The position numbers and the translations under genes are program-made. Positions 19,075 to 27,930 of a stretch of 32,345 nt of DNA are shown in pieces. The first letter of the stretch is position 1, and the number at the start of each line of letters is the position of its first letter. Below the pieces are notes generated by a model. That model saw only the letters and a program-made list of their open reading frames with translations. It did not search any database and was not told the DNA's origin. The DNA lies in the IMG/VR virus record IMGVR_UViG_3300042924_004362, positions 1 to 32,345 of that record; one strand, given 5' to 3'. Source of the stretch: a virus.

Positions 19075-20476
19075 TCGTTGGGGTTGTTTGTTCTATTTCA
19101 ACGGGTGCGTAACCCAATATTTCTCTTTTTTCATTCAAAGAAAGGTTTTCTTCCACCTTGATTTCACCCATGAAAGACACGGGTAAAGTGTTGGAAATAC
19201 CAAACGAAACATCTGTGAATGCTGGATTATAAAGCCCAATTTCTTTTAAGAAAGGATTAATGATCTTTGAAAGCATTAGATTTTGACGCGGTTTAATAAC
19301 CGTATTTTGCAAGTACTCCATTTCCTGCCTTATCTGCTGATTGCTTCCAAGTTGTCCCGAAGTTGCAAAGCCCGCTAAAGACTTGCTCCATCTATTCGCA
19401 ACGACAATGGCTGAGGCTGCAAGGTTTTGAAGGTTTAAAAATTCGCCTTCATTTTCTTTTGATGTGGGTATAAAATTTGCCTTTAATTTCTCATCTCTAA
19501 GAACCTGAACAAATAATTTGTGATTATTGCCCATTCCTGTAAACTTTGACTCAATACCTTCAACAAGTTTTTTAGCCTCCGCTGGACTCATCGACCCAAA
19601 GAATTGTAAAATACCCGAAGGCATAAAGCCGTTTTCAAACTTGCTTGTATTAAAACGCTGGATCCTATATTCAATCTCAGCCCACATTTTCGCACCAATC
19701 CACTCAGGCAAACCGAAGTAAAAATAACCAGCCGCGTATTGCTTCACATGAATAATTGAACGCTCCGTCCCGTCTTCAAATTTCTTAAACTCAGGATAAA
19801 TCGGTACTTCCCGAAATCCTTCGCTTTCGTAAAATGTACCTTCGGTTGTCAATGGCACTTCTTCCCAGTTGTCGTAAATGCCAACGGAACGTATAATCTG
19901 GTCCGCTTCGGCTTTTCTTATACCAATGTTATAAACTGGAACATGATAAATATAAGTAAATGGCTCATTACCAACCTTACCCCGTACTATTTCCGCAAAG
20001 CAATTTCCAAAAGCATCGTAATCAAAAGCCAAAGAACCAAGTACCTCTTGTAAGTTTTGAGAATGCAAGTTAACTTGTCCGATAACTTCCTCAATCTCAT
20101 TTAAAGAATCATCAGTTATTACCTCACCCTTCATTGAGGTTGTGAGCAAGGTGTTAGATTTTCCTTTCATTGGAATAAAGCCGTCACCGACAACCATGTT
20201 AACTTTGTCCTCAATGATGCGCCTAAGCGTAGGGGAATTGTTAACAATAGCAATAAGACTTTTTAAAAAGTCGTCTTTCTGTGTAAAGAATCTAACCCAT
20301 TTAGCCCCTGTGAAATCAAGCCTTTCTCTGGAAGGCTCATTGAAAATATCTTCCACAACTAACATAGTATTGGAAGTATCCAAAGTGACTGATGCTAATA
20401 AAGGACTGTTATTTCTTTTTAAATTTCTATTAGCCCTGTTCGGTACTGCTTGAATTGTCTTCTTTATTTGGCTCAT
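19049..20476 (-). CDS. Portal protein
   Basis: 475 residues from the ATG at 20476 (MSQIKKTIQAVPNRANRNLK). The open frame reaches 20533, but that start would overlap the gene upstream by over 100 nt. Signs of a portal are GAKWVRFFTQKDDFLKSLI with a minor-hinge loop, a long 'wing' with KWVRF...NNSPTLRRIIEDK, then FDYDAFGNCFAEIVRG, VKQYAAGYFYFGLPEWIGAK, and the late stem-helix block QIRQEMEYLQNTVIKPRQNL. The family size fits. It forms the dodecameric ring through which DNA enters. Here it comes after the major capsid gene in transcription order, opposite to the usual order. It overlaps the connector gene by 26 nt. Confidence 0.78.
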   Translation of the reverse strand: MSQIKKTIQAVPNRANRNLKRNNSPLLASVTLDTSNTMLVVEDIFNEPSRERLDFTGAKWVRFFTQKDDFLKSLIAIVNNSPTLRRIIEDKVNMVVGDGFIPMKGKSNTLLTTSMKGEVITDDSLNEIEEVIGQVNLHSQNLQEVLGSLAFDYDAFGNCFAEIVRGKVGNEPFTYIYHVPVYNIGIRKAEADQIIRSVGIYDNWEEVPLTTEGTFYESEGFREVPIYPEFKKFEDGTERSIIHVKQYAAGYFYFGLPEWIGAKMWAEIEYRIQRFNTSKFENGFMPSGILQFFGSMSPAEAKKLVEGIESKFTGMGNNHKLFVQVLRDEKLKANFIPTSKENEGEFLNLQNLAASAIVVANRWSKSLAGFATSGQLGSNQQIRQEMEYLQNTVIKPRQNLMLSKIINPFLKEIGLYNPAFTDVSFGISNTLPVSFMGEIKVEENLSLNEKREILGYAPVEIEQTTPTNEPINTTE

Positions 20477-20654
20477 AGGTTTTTTTCTCAGGCGTGAAAA
20501 TGACGTGTTGGCTAACAGATTTGGGGTTGGCATTATACCAACCCCTTAATTCTGCCTGTGTAAAATTTCCGATAGCCTTCTTTAGTATTCCTGCCTTTCC
20601 CGTTGGATCATTTCCAACGTAAATCATTAGCTTACTTTTTTCGCGTACTATCAT
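20430..20654 (-). CDS. Hypothetical protein, 74 aa
   Basis: MIVREKSKLMIYVGNDPTGK, then a helix (AGILKKAIGNFTQAELRGWY) and an acidic polar tail rich in S, T and E. It lies between the tail-tube-like gene and the portal and overlaps the portal start by 47 nt. I do not recognise it; a small connector or assembly factor is possible from its place only. Confidence 0.5.
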   Translation of the reverse strand: MIVREKSKLMIYVGNDPTGKAGILKKAIGNFTQAELRGWYNANPKSVSQHVIFTPEKKTYEPNKEDNSSSTEQG

Positions 20655-20665
20655 GCTTTTGTATT

Positions 20666-21214
20666 TTAGTCAAGTGCGTTCATGACTGTTTCGCCATTAA
20701 CTATGAATCTTGCTTTGTTTGTGGTACGGCAAGTAATGGTTAAAGTTTCTTGATTTGAGTCAGTAAATAAAGCACCCGATAAACCTTCGGCGCTTGTCAG
20801 CCTTGCTGGTCTTTTCTTTGAGCCAATTACCTCAGCGCCCCAAATCCAATAGTTACCCGTATTTTCAACGTGTACACAAACTAAGCCGCAAGCCTGATTT
20901 GCCATGTCTTGAATCAAGTTTCTTAACTCTTGATCGCGGCAGTTTATAATACCTACTAAACTTTGTTCAATAGCCACCGACAAAGTGTCTGGGTCTTGAG
21001 TCACCGTTTCCGTGAATGCTCCTGAGTTGTCTCTAAATTCCACCTCGTAAAATACGGCGGCTGAGGAAGCCATTGTTATTGCCGTGGTTGCTCCCGATGC
21101 GTTATTGGTTATGCTTGTCACCTGATTGGCATTGGCAATGTAAAGTTTTCCAATACCACCAGCGCAAGTACCATCGACGCATTGATTTAACCATCCGCTT
21201 GTTATTGCACTCAT
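20666..21214 (-). CDS. Putative tail tube or structural protein, 182 aa
   Basis: A beta-rich protein: LYIANANQVTSITNNASGAT, then VFYEVEFRDNSGAFTETVTQ, the helix-like DQELRNLIQDMANQACGLVC, and the end RFIVNGETVMNALD. Four cysteines and strand-heavy sequence with a 'F-T-E-T-V-T-Q' hinge recall tail tube proteins, which in many siphophages are of this size. It follows the capsid gene (12-nt gap). A head decoration role is also possible. I rate 'virion structural' firm and 'tail tube' moderate. Confidence 0.5.
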   Translation of the reverse strand: MSAITSGWLNQCVDGTCAGGIGKLYIANANQVTSITNNASGATTAITMASSAAVFYEVEFRDNSGAFTETVTQDPDTLSVAIEQSLVGIINCRDQELRNLIQDMANQACGLVCVHVENTGNYWIWGAEVIGSKKRPARLTSAEGLSGALFTDSNQETLTITCRTTNKARFIVNGETVMNALD

Positions 21215-21226
21215 ATATATTTTAGA

Positions 21227-22210
21227 TTAGTAGCCTAAGCTGATTAATGAAGGGTGAATATAATTAACGCCCATTTTAAAACGAGCCTTAATATATACTT
21301 TTTCGTCTTTCTGGTCATACCAAAGTTCCAAAGCCGTTTCAGGGCTCAACACGTCGGTTGCAAGCACCTTGTTTTGTGGCGTTGTGTATTCCACATAGTG
21401 AGGCTTAGTTGTTCCCAAAGACGTTGCGATATCGTCCCAACGGAATTGAGGAATCACAGTTACGCCTCTAAAAGTGAATTGTTCAACACCGTTAATCAAC
21501 TGTAATAAACCGTAGTCACCGCCGCCGCCGTTCTCAATGTCTTCACGAAGTTGTGAATAAACACTTTGAGTAACATTGAACACCTTTTGGTTAGCTGGTA
21601 ATCCTTTCAGCTGCAAAGGAGCTTGGTCATATACCGCACGAAGGATTGCAAAGCCATCACCAGTCGCAAGGTCTGAACCTGAGCCTGTGTCAGTGCGTGG
21701 AACTAAATCATCCGCAACTAACTGAGGGTAATAAACCGTCCAAAATCCATCCAATGAATCGTAATTTGGATTATTGGAAGACTGGTCACCGAAGTAAGAA
21801 AGACGGGTAATGTCATTTCTTATCGCCTGTTGTGTACGGGTCAATAAAATGTTTTCAATCAAAGTTCCCGAAACATCTGGAAGCCTTGTTCCTGTTTTCA
21901 ATAACTCTTCAAAAACGGTGTCCTCAAATTCGTCCCAGCACATTTCAAGGTCAACCTTCATTTTTTCAACGTCGATTGTACGCTGATAAATGTCAACCGA
22001 GCCAACGGGGTTAAATCCGCAACCTGAGTATTTTCTTACAATGTTTTCCAACTGTTGTACGAATACCATTTTCTTTTTATTCGCGACGTTACCAAGTACA
22101 CGGAATTGTCCGCGTAAATCATCATCAAAAAAGACTGGTTCTAAAAATATATTATTTGCCTCCGTACCTCTGAAGGATACGTCTAATTGGCTTATTTCAA
22201 CTGATGCCAT
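21227..22210 (-). CDS. Major capsid protein, HK97-fold type
   Basis: 327 residues. It starts MASVEISQLDVSFRGTEANN and ends FKMGVNYIHPSLISLGY. The E-loop/P-domain pattern is seen in FDDDLRGQFRVLGNVANKKK, a long helix (DVEKMKVDLEMCWDEFEDTV), then a central part with LLTRTQQAIRNDITRLSYFG, and the A-domain end ETALELWYDQKDEKVYIKAR. The late 'I-K-A-R-F-K-x-G-V-x-Y' stretch is common to capsid proteins of Bacteroidetes phages. It builds the icosahedral shell together with the protease/scaffold protein upstream. Size and place fit. Confidence 0.82.
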   Translation of the reverse strand: MASVEISQLDVSFRGTEANNIFLEPVFFDDDLRGQFRVLGNVANKKKMVFVQQLENIVRKYSGCGFNPVGSVDIYQRTIDVEKMKVDLEMCWDEFEDTVFEELLKTGTRLPDVSGTLIENILLTRTQQAIRNDITRLSYFGDQSSNNPNYDSLDGFWTVYYPQLVADDLVPRTDTGSGSDLATGDGFAILRAVYDQAPLQLKGLPANQKVFNVTQSVYSQLREDIENGGGGDYGLLQLINGVEQFTFRGVTVIPQFRWDDIATSLGTTKPHYVEYTTPQNKVLATDVLSPETALELWYDQKDEKVYIKARFKMGVNYIHPSLISLGY

Positions 22211-22222
22211 TTGTTTTTAATT

Positions 22223-22687
22223 TTAAAGATTTGGATAAGAAATTGTTGCCGAAGTGTTGGTCATAACCAATGAATCTTCGATAACAAATGAAAACTCTGT
22301 TTTTAAACCCGCTGGGGTTGCCGTGGCGAATAATACCTTCCAATCATTACCTTTTACTAATGATGAAGTATTTATTTGTAAAATTGCCGTTGGTGCTGAG
22401 GATTGCCAATTTGAATAAGCCTCGTTACCTGATTCGTCAATTACATTAACCTTGTAAAAATCACTTGCACTTGTTACACCCGTCAAAGGTGCAAAGTTCA
22501 AACGAGCCCCCGCGGTTGATGTTCCATAAGTGAATGATACGGGAATCCTGTCCTCAAAGGTATCTATTCCGTATAACTGTTCCGCGTTTATCCCCTGAGC
22601 ATTTGCGTACGGGTTAGTGCGAGCAAGGTTTTTCTGACCTACATAAGTGTTTGAGTCTGAAAAGCCATTAACATTTGCTGTTGCCAT
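22223..22687 (-). CDS. Putative head-associated structural protein, 154 aa
   Basis: Begins MATANVNGFSDSNTYVGQKN and ends VMTNTSATISYPNL. It is beta-rich, low in charge, with AGARLNFAPLTGVTSASDFY and ILQINTSSLVKGNDWKVLFA; it looks like an immunoglobulin-like or jelly-roll decoration protein. It lies between protease/scaffold and major capsid, the usual place for a head decoration or head fibre gene. Its ATG shares a base with the previous stop at 22687. Exact role not shown. Confidence 0.55.
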   Translation of the reverse strand: MATANVNGFSDSNTYVGQKNLARTNPYANAQGINAEQLYGIDTFEDRIPVSFTYGTSTAGARLNFAPLTGVTSASDFYKVNVIDESGNEAYSNWQSSAPTAILQINTSSLVKGNDWKVLFATATPAGLKTEFSFVIEDSLVMTNTSATISYPNL

Positions 22688-24066
22688 TATCTTTGTGAAA
22701 TTTTAGATTGAACTAATGAAGCGAAAGAATCAAAGTGATTTGCCTTTGCTTTTGTTTGCTTTACCTTTTCATGCGCAGATCCGCCCGAGGGAAGTCCAAC
22801 GCCTTTTTTTACTTGCGCCCTAAGTGCTACAAGTTCATTGCCCAATGTTTCAAGAACCGATTCAATCTCATTAATCGAGTTCTTTTGTTCATCGCTCTTT
22901 TTGTACATTGATTCCATTTCTTCCTTTTGCTTAGTATGGATAGCGTCCATTTCTTCGGGACTCATTACGAAATACCCTAAATCTCTAAGCATTGTAATTG
23001 CCGTTTCAACTTCATCATTTTTCGGCTCTTCGGTTATTACCTCTTCTTCCGTCATAACATCTTCGACTTTTTCATCGACGGCGTTAAGCAGATTTTTAAT
23101 TTTTTCTAAAATGGAATTACCCATGTCATCATTTTTTTTATTGTTGGTTAATAATGCAGCTGGGACATTTAGAAATTTGTTAAGGCTATTTTGCAACGGT
23201 AATAAATCAATATTTTTTTCGCCAACTTTTACAATTTCATCAATGAAACCAAACTCTAAAGCTTCCTGGGCGGTCATCCATGTTTCAGCCGCCATCATTT
23301 CTGTAATCTTGTTTTCAAGGTCTTTCTGTTTCCCTTTACGCTTATAAACTGAGGCGGTATAAATGTCCAATAACTTTGCTTCCATCTTGTCTAATAATTC
23401 AGCCGTTGCCTCAAGTTCGTCGGCATTGCCCATTGTATAACTCCAAGGCCTGTGAATCATTAAAAAAGCGTTCTCAGTCATCTTTACTTTATCCGCAGAC
23501 AAAAGTACAACCGTTGCAATGCTTGCCACCAAGCCGATTCCTGTTGCCGTTGTTTCGTTTGGGTAATTGGCAATTAAATCAGCTATTCCCATTCCTTCGG
23601 TGACTGAGCCACCACCAGACGAAATAACCAAGTTAATCTCCTCACCCTTTGCGTCGTTAATTTTACTTCTTACTGAATTGTATGAATTAACAGATTCCGA
23701 AATTTCCCCTAAAATATCAATATTATATTTTGCCATCGCTTTACTTTCCTTTTCCCTTTTAATCTTTTTAAACTTTGCCTTAGCCCATGTTTTCATCGCA
23801 CTTCCACCCCAGGCATCAAACATTATTGAACCGCAAATCTCATTTCCATCTTCATCAAAGTATTTCCCCTGGTCATACGTTTCAGCCCTTGAAAGAAAAC
23901 TGTAAGTTCTTTGCACGGTGTCTTCGCTCAAGCCTTCGCCGTTTGCGATTTGGTTAGCCCTTAACCAGCCAACGCGAGTTCCACAGGAAGAACCGTTGTC
24001 CTTCTTATGATTTAACGCTTTCCTTGCGTTATTTTTTGCCGTGTCTGGATAATCAGCGTAAGTCAT
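22687..24066 (-). CDS. ClpP-type prohead protease fused to scaffold
   Basis: 459 residues in three parts. Residues 1-105 are a domain known from prohead-protease regions: TAKNNARKALNHKK, CGTRVGWLRANQIANGEGLS, and IMFDAWGGSAMKTWAKAKF. Residues 112-285 are a ClpP-like serine protease: SSGGGSVTEGMGIADL forms the oxyanion loop, S182 in GLVASIATVVLLSADK is the nucleophile, H205 in FLMIHRPW the base. The usual Asp position before MTAQEALEFGFIDEIV reads E261 by my alignment. Residues 300-459 are acidic coiled coil, typical of a capsid scaffold that is cleaved during maturation. It cuts the scaffold and perhaps the capsid N-terminus. It lies 9 nt after the 117-aa gene. Function call firm; the triad acid needs checking. 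Confidence 0.82.
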   Translation of the reverse strand: MTYADYPDTAKNNARKALNHKKDNGSSCGTRVGWLRANQIANGEGLSEDTVQRTYSFLSRAETYDQGKYFDEDGNEICGSIMFDAWGGSAMKTWAKAKFKKIKREKESKAMAKYNIDILGEISESVNSYNSVRSKINDAKGEEINLVISSGGGSVTEGMGIADLIANYPNETTATGIGLVASIATVVLLSADKVKMTENAFLMIHRPWSYTMGNADELEATAELLDKMEAKLLDIYTASVYKRKGKQKDLENKITEMMAAETWMTAQEALEFGFIDEIVKVGEKNIDLLPLQNSLNKFLNVPAALLTNNKKNDDMGNSILEKIKNLLNAVDEKVEDVMTEEEVITEEPKNDEVETAITMLRDLGYFVMSPEEMDAIHTKQKEEMESMYKKSDEQKNSINEIESVLETLGNELVALRAQVKKGVGLPSGGSAHEKVKQTKAKANHFDSFASLVQSKISQR

Positions 24067-24075
24067 GAGGTAAAT

Positions 24076-24429
24076 TTATTTATTATTATTTTTCTTATTC
24101 CTTTTTTTGCTGATTCCATAGCCAAACGACTCAGGGTGTTGTATCATATTATACACAGTTTTCTCACTTAATCCCGTTTGAATACTTATATCCATAATGG
24201 CATTCATCTTGCTTTCATTTTCAAACAAGGCGGCTGGGTACAATTCCATTACCATAAATTTTGCAATGGTTAAATCTTTTATAACATTGGTTTTGTAAAG
24301 AAAATCAATTAGTTTTTGATAACTTGGCTTAATGTCATCCTTTTCACATAAAGCCTTGAATTTATTCAAGATGCTTTCTTGAAATTCAATTAATAATTCC
24401 TTATCAATGTTATTTTTCTCATTGTTCAT
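24076..24429 (-). CDS. Hypothetical protein, 117 aa, possible winged helix
   Basis: Begins MNNEKNNIDKELLIEFQESI and ends GISKKRNKKNNNK. Helical throughout. The late stretch MDISIQTGLSEKTVYNMIQH looks like the recognition part of a helix-turn-helix, with a basic C-terminal tail. It overlaps the upstream gene by 11 nt. A DNA-binding role in the late operon (small terminase-like or regulator) can be imagined, but its position between tail and head genes gives no proof. Confidence 0.55.
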   Translation of the reverse strand: MNNEKNNIDKELLIEFQESILNKFKALCEKDDIKPSYQKLIDFLYKTNVIKDLTIAKFMVMELYPAALFENESKMNAIMDISIQTGLSEKTVYNMIQHPESFGYGISKKRNKKNNNK

Positions 24430-24682
24430 CTCTCCAAAATTGTACTATTTGCCTCATTTTACCCACTACCTTTGTCCGACACGCTGGGCAATTCCTTCTT
24501 TCAGGCTCGTAATGGTTTACAAAGTTGTTATAAATCTGAAATAAATAATCCATATCCGACGGGTCAATCGATAAAACCCTGTAAGTCCTGTCAACCGTTG
24601 CCATGACTTGCTCTTTATATTCCTGAGGTATGCGGCTTGCAAGTTCACCCCAAATAGAATTTCCTTTCATACAATTACACAT
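24419..24682 (-). CDS. Small cysteine-containing protein, 87 aa
   Basis: Begins MCNCMKGNSIWGELASRIPQ. It has C-x-C at the start and NCPACRTKVV later, so four cysteines could bind one zinc. The middle (SIDPSDMDYLFQIYNNFVNH) is helical. It lies directly after the tape measure gene (next base) and before the 117-aa gene, overlapping it by 11 nt. No family known to me. Confidence 0.6.
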   Translation of the reverse strand: MCNCMKGNSIWGELASRIPQEYKEQVMATVDRTYRVLSIDPSDMDYLFQIYNNFVNHYEPERRNCPACRTKVVGKMRQIVQFWRDEQ

Positions 24683-27600
24683 TTATAAAGTTGCTTTTAC
24701 TTTTAGTTTATTTCCCTCGGCAAGATCGCGCGCAATGTCATCCGAAACGACATAGGCTTGAAGCCTGTCAATGCGATTATTTATTGCGTCCGTCTTTGCC
24801 TCAATCACTTGTAAAAAGTTACTTAAATCATTGTTGCCTGATAAGGCTTGAATGGGTGCAGAAATTGGAGGAACTAAACCACCTTCGGCAAAACCTTTGA
24901 TACCAATCTTTCTAAACGTCGGAGATCCGCCAAGTAAACTTTGTTGGCGTTGATTCAATACAACCTCACCACGTTTAACGTAGGCAAGGACATTGTCTCC
25001 GTTTGAACGCGTGGGAATGTTTTGTTTACGGTTAATTCTTTCACCAGTTACGACGCCACCTTCCGCAAGGGGCTGGGCTATGATAGTCGCGGTTTGTATT
25101 CCAGCGAAAACACCAGCGGTAATGGCTGAACCAATAGTAAATGGGGGACCAGGCGGAACGGCTAAAGCACGGTTAACGGCTAAAGCACCCTGAATAATTG
25201 ATTGGGCAATGGCTATTTTCTTTTCAGCCTTAGCCGCTTTTAGTTGAAGTTCCTCGGCTTGCTTTGTTCTTGCGTCGAGTAATACTTTTTCTGCCTCAAT
25301 TTCTTTTAGTAACCTTTTCTTTTTTGATCCACTTGCTTTTTCCGCTTTCTGTTCAAGAAGTGTAATATTTTCCTCGGTCTTTTGTATTTCCTGATTTAAA
25401 ATATCAGCATCTTTTTTAAATCTTGCCTGTTGAATAGTGCTAAAGAAATCGGTAACTAATGAGGCGGCTTGCAAATAGGTTTCAATCCTTTTAGCCCTAT
25501 CTTCTAAATCCTGTTCTTCTTTTTCCTTTTGCTCTTTCCTAAATTCATCTGCATTTTTTGTCACCTCTTTAAAAACCTTTTGAATATCTTCAACCTCTTT
25601 CTTTAATAATTCTGGAGGCTTTGTAGTCAATGGCAATGTAGCAAGTTGTTCGGCGTTTTTTAAGTTATTTAGTAAATTACCCCTTGAGGCATCCGCTAAT
25701 ATTTGGTTTTGTTGTTCAACGGCATCTTTGATTTGATTATTAATTGCGTTTAATTTTACCGCCAATTCCTTTTGAGTTCCAGAACCAACCACGGCGTTGG
25801 AGAAGGCGCTTTGTAATTTACCACGCTCGTTTTCTAAGGCAGCGATTGAACCTTCGGTAAATGACTTAGCTATTGTTTCACCAGCTTTTGTTCCTGCTTT
25901 AGTTACAATAACATCAGGTTTAAATTTCCTTAATTGTTCATCAACTTTAGCAATTTCAACGTCTAACTTTTTAAATTCAGGGCTGCCAAATAATACAACC
26001 TTTCTTTGTTTTCTTAAATCAGATAACTTTTGTTCTAAACCTGCCTGAGTATTTAATGATGCGGCTGCCTGTGCTTTTGCGTTTTTTTCTTGTTCAATTA
26101 ACGCTTCTTTGTTTATTAAATTTATTTCCTTGTTTCCATCTTTTATCTGCTGATTAAAAACTTTAAAGAAAGAAAGGATTGAACCCTCAGGCTTTGTAAA
26201 TTCTGCGAAGGCTTTTTTATAAGCATTTAAACGGTTTGGCACTTGTTCAAAGTATCCAAGTATTCCAGACAAAACACTATTTAAAAATATCTTACCCTTT
26301 GCCGTTGCAATCTCAAATTCAACGCCTGTTGTTGCAAGGGTTGTGTTATATGCGACCTCGCTTATTTTTAATTGCTCATTAACTTTAAATAATTCTTCTT
26401 GTTGCTTTTGGTAAAGGTTGGTTGATAAGGTTACATCGTCCGTACTTTGTAAAACATCGCCCAATGTCAGTAAAAAATCTTTTCCAATATCTTCCCCTGG
26501 TCCGCCAAAAACATTAGCAATAACCGTTTGAAGCTGCGACCCTGCTATCCCTGTTTCTGTTATTTTATCGGTAACTAATCCAAAAGCCTGACCCGATGTT
26601 ACTGAACCGTTATTTATATTCTCAAATAACTGACTTGTAAATTCTTCGCCAAAAGCATTGGTTAAAGCATCCTTTGAACCCTTTGTTTGTTCTTGAATCC
26701 TTAATCCAAATTCCTTTACCGCGTCAAGTCCTTTGTCTGAAAATATACCTTCATTTGCCGATGCAATAGATACCCTTAAAAAATCTTCGGCACTTAATCC
26801 AGCATCTCGAAATTGAACAGAATATTGCTTTAAGCCGTCAAGAAATTGTCCCTGAGCGTCCGCACCTTTTCGGAATCCAATTTCAACCACGTCCAAAGCC
26901 TGAGCAAAAGAAATACCTAATGCTTTACTTGCACTATTAGCCGCCACAACAATGTCATCGACATTCTTACCGTATGTAACCGCTATCGCCTGACTTGTTG
27001 CGACAACGGCCTCAAGTTCATCGCCTGTTATTTGTGTAAAGTTGGTAACCTGAGCAGATAACTCCTTTGTAGCCCTTGCGGCTTCGATAAGACTTCCAAC
27101 AATTTCACTAATGGCTTGAAAAGCAGTTAAGGCAATACCAATACCACCAAGCCCCGTTGTCAAAGCGCCTGAGGACTTGCTTAAATTTGCAAAACCGTTT
27201 TGTATTCCACCGATGGCACCTGTTACCTGTCCTAATGTTCCGCTTAACTTAGGAAAAAAGTTTGATAAGGCTTCGGTATAACCGCCGACGTTCCTTTGAA
27301 ATTGTCCGACATTTGCATCAATGCCTTTTAATTTCTTATCTAATTGTCCAATGGAAACAATTAAATCCCTTGCCTCCTGACTTGATGCCTGTTCCGCTGC
27401 TGCTAAATCCTTGTATCTTTTTCGCTGGTCGTTTAATTCCTTTGATAAACGGCGGTAAGCCCCTTCGCTTTTGTCAATACCCGCGATTTCTTCCTTCCTT
27501 AACTTGATTTGTTCACGGGTAACATCATTGACAAGTGACTGAGCGGCTTTTAAATCAACTAACTTCTTTTCAAGTTTCTTGATTTCGTCAACGTCCGCTG

Positions 27601-27715
27601 TCTTTTTTAACTCGGCATTTATATCAGCGATTTGCCTTTTGAGTTGCGTTGCCGTTTCAATCGTTCCAGCAAGTCCTTCTATCTGGATTTTAAAACCTAT
27701 TACCTTTTCTGCCAT
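24683..27715 (-). CDS. Tail tape measure protein
   Basis: 1010 residues. The first 150 are heptad-like coiled coil (LKRQIADINAELKKTADVDE and on), then a glycine/alanine-rich hydrophobic part (GTLGQVTGAIGGIQNGFANL, TTGLGGIGIALTAFQAISEI), a domain with YGKNVDDIVVAANSASKALG, another long coiled coil (about 720-830), and near the end QPLAEGGVVTGERINRKQNI plus GGSPTFRKIGIKGFAEGGLV, the 'AEGG' motifs seen in tape measure C-termini. Its length sets tail length; about 1010 residues at roughly 1.5 A per residue fits a tail of about 150 nm, though that relation is only approximate. It ends in the middle of the leftward operon with head genes after it, which is unusual. Confidence 0.88.
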   Translation of the reverse strand: MAEKVIGFKIQIEGLAGTIETATQLKRQIADINAELKKTADVDEIKKLEKKLVDLKAAQSLVNDVTREQIKLRKEEIAGIDKSEGAYRRLSKELNDQRKRYKDLAAAEQASSQEARDLIVSIGQLDKKLKGIDANVGQFQRNVGGYTEALSNFFPKLSGTLGQVTGAIGGIQNGFANLSKSSGALTTGLGGIGIALTAFQAISEIVGSLIEAARATKELSAQVTNFTQITGDELEAVVATSQAIAVTYGKNVDDIVVAANSASKALGISFAQALDVVEIGFRKGADAQGQFLDGLKQYSVQFRDAGLSAEDFLRVSIASANEGIFSDKGLDAVKEFGLRIQEQTKGSKDALTNAFGEEFTSQLFENINNGSVTSGQAFGLVTDKITETGIAGSQLQTVIANVFGGPGEDIGKDFLLTLGDVLQSTDDVTLSTNLYQKQQEELFKVNEQLKISEVAYNTTLATTGVEFEIATAKGKIFLNSVLSGILGYFEQVPNRLNAYKKAFAEFTKPEGSILSFFKVFNQQIKDGNKEINLINKEALIEQEKNAKAQAAASLNTQAGLEQKLSDLRKQRKVVLFGSPEFKKLDVEIAKVDEQLRKFKPDVIVTKAGTKAGETIAKSFTEGSIAALENERGKLQSAFSNAVVGSGTQKELAVKLNAINNQIKDAVEQQNQILADASRGNLLNNLKNAEQLATLPLTTKPPELLKKEVEDIQKVFKEVTKNADEFRKEQKEKEEQDLEDRAKRIETYLQAASLVTDFFSTIQQARFKKDADILNQEIQKTEENITLLEQKAEKASGSKKKRLLKEIEAEKVLLDARTKQAEELQLKAAKAEKKIAIAQSIIQGALAVNRALAVPPGPPFTIGSAITAGVFAGIQTATIIAQPLAEGGVVTGERINRKQNIPTRSNGDNVLAYVKRGEVVLNQRQQSLLGGSPTFRKIGIKGFAEGGLVPPISAPIQALSGNNDLSNFLQVIEAKTDAINNRIDRLQAYVVSDDIARDLAEGNKLKVKATL

Positions 27716-27930
27716 TATATTTTTATTTTATTAATGACATCTTTGAGGTATGCCATATTAATAATATATTCATCGTTTTGCAAAACACCGCGTATCAAAT
27801 TCAAATGAATCATGGAAGCCTTTTGAGCAAGGTAAAACACGCGCCCCGTTTTCTCGATTTCATCATCGAGAATAAAGGAAGAATAAAATTCAAGAAATAC
27901 CTTTTTGCCTAATGCCTGTTTATCTTCCAT
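27715..27930 (-). CDS. Small protein before the tape measure gene, 71 aa
   Basis: Begins MEDKQALGKKVFLEFYSSFI; helical. It sits directly upstream of the tape measure gene (TAATG shared base), the usual place for a tail assembly chaperone. No overlapping frame or slippery site for a frameshifted second product is seen. The chaperone role is inferred from place only. Confidence 0.55.
   Translation of the reverse strand: MEDKQALGKKVFLEFYSSFILDDEIEKTGRVFYLAQKASMIHLNLIRGVLQNDEYIINMAYLKDVINKIKI

Noticed and set aside
20477-20533. Portal protein starting at 20533
   Set aside because: It would overlap the upstream gene by about 104 nt; the ATG at 20476 gives a natural basic N-terminus and less overlap.
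22838-23347. Long rightward ORFs opposite the protease, tape measure and fibre genes
   Set aside because: They lie antisense to clear genes, have low-complexity Ser/Leu-rich translations and no promoter or leader.
27715-27930. Programmed frameshift making a longer tail chaperone
   Set aside because: No slippery heptamer and no open overlapping frame before the tape measure gene.
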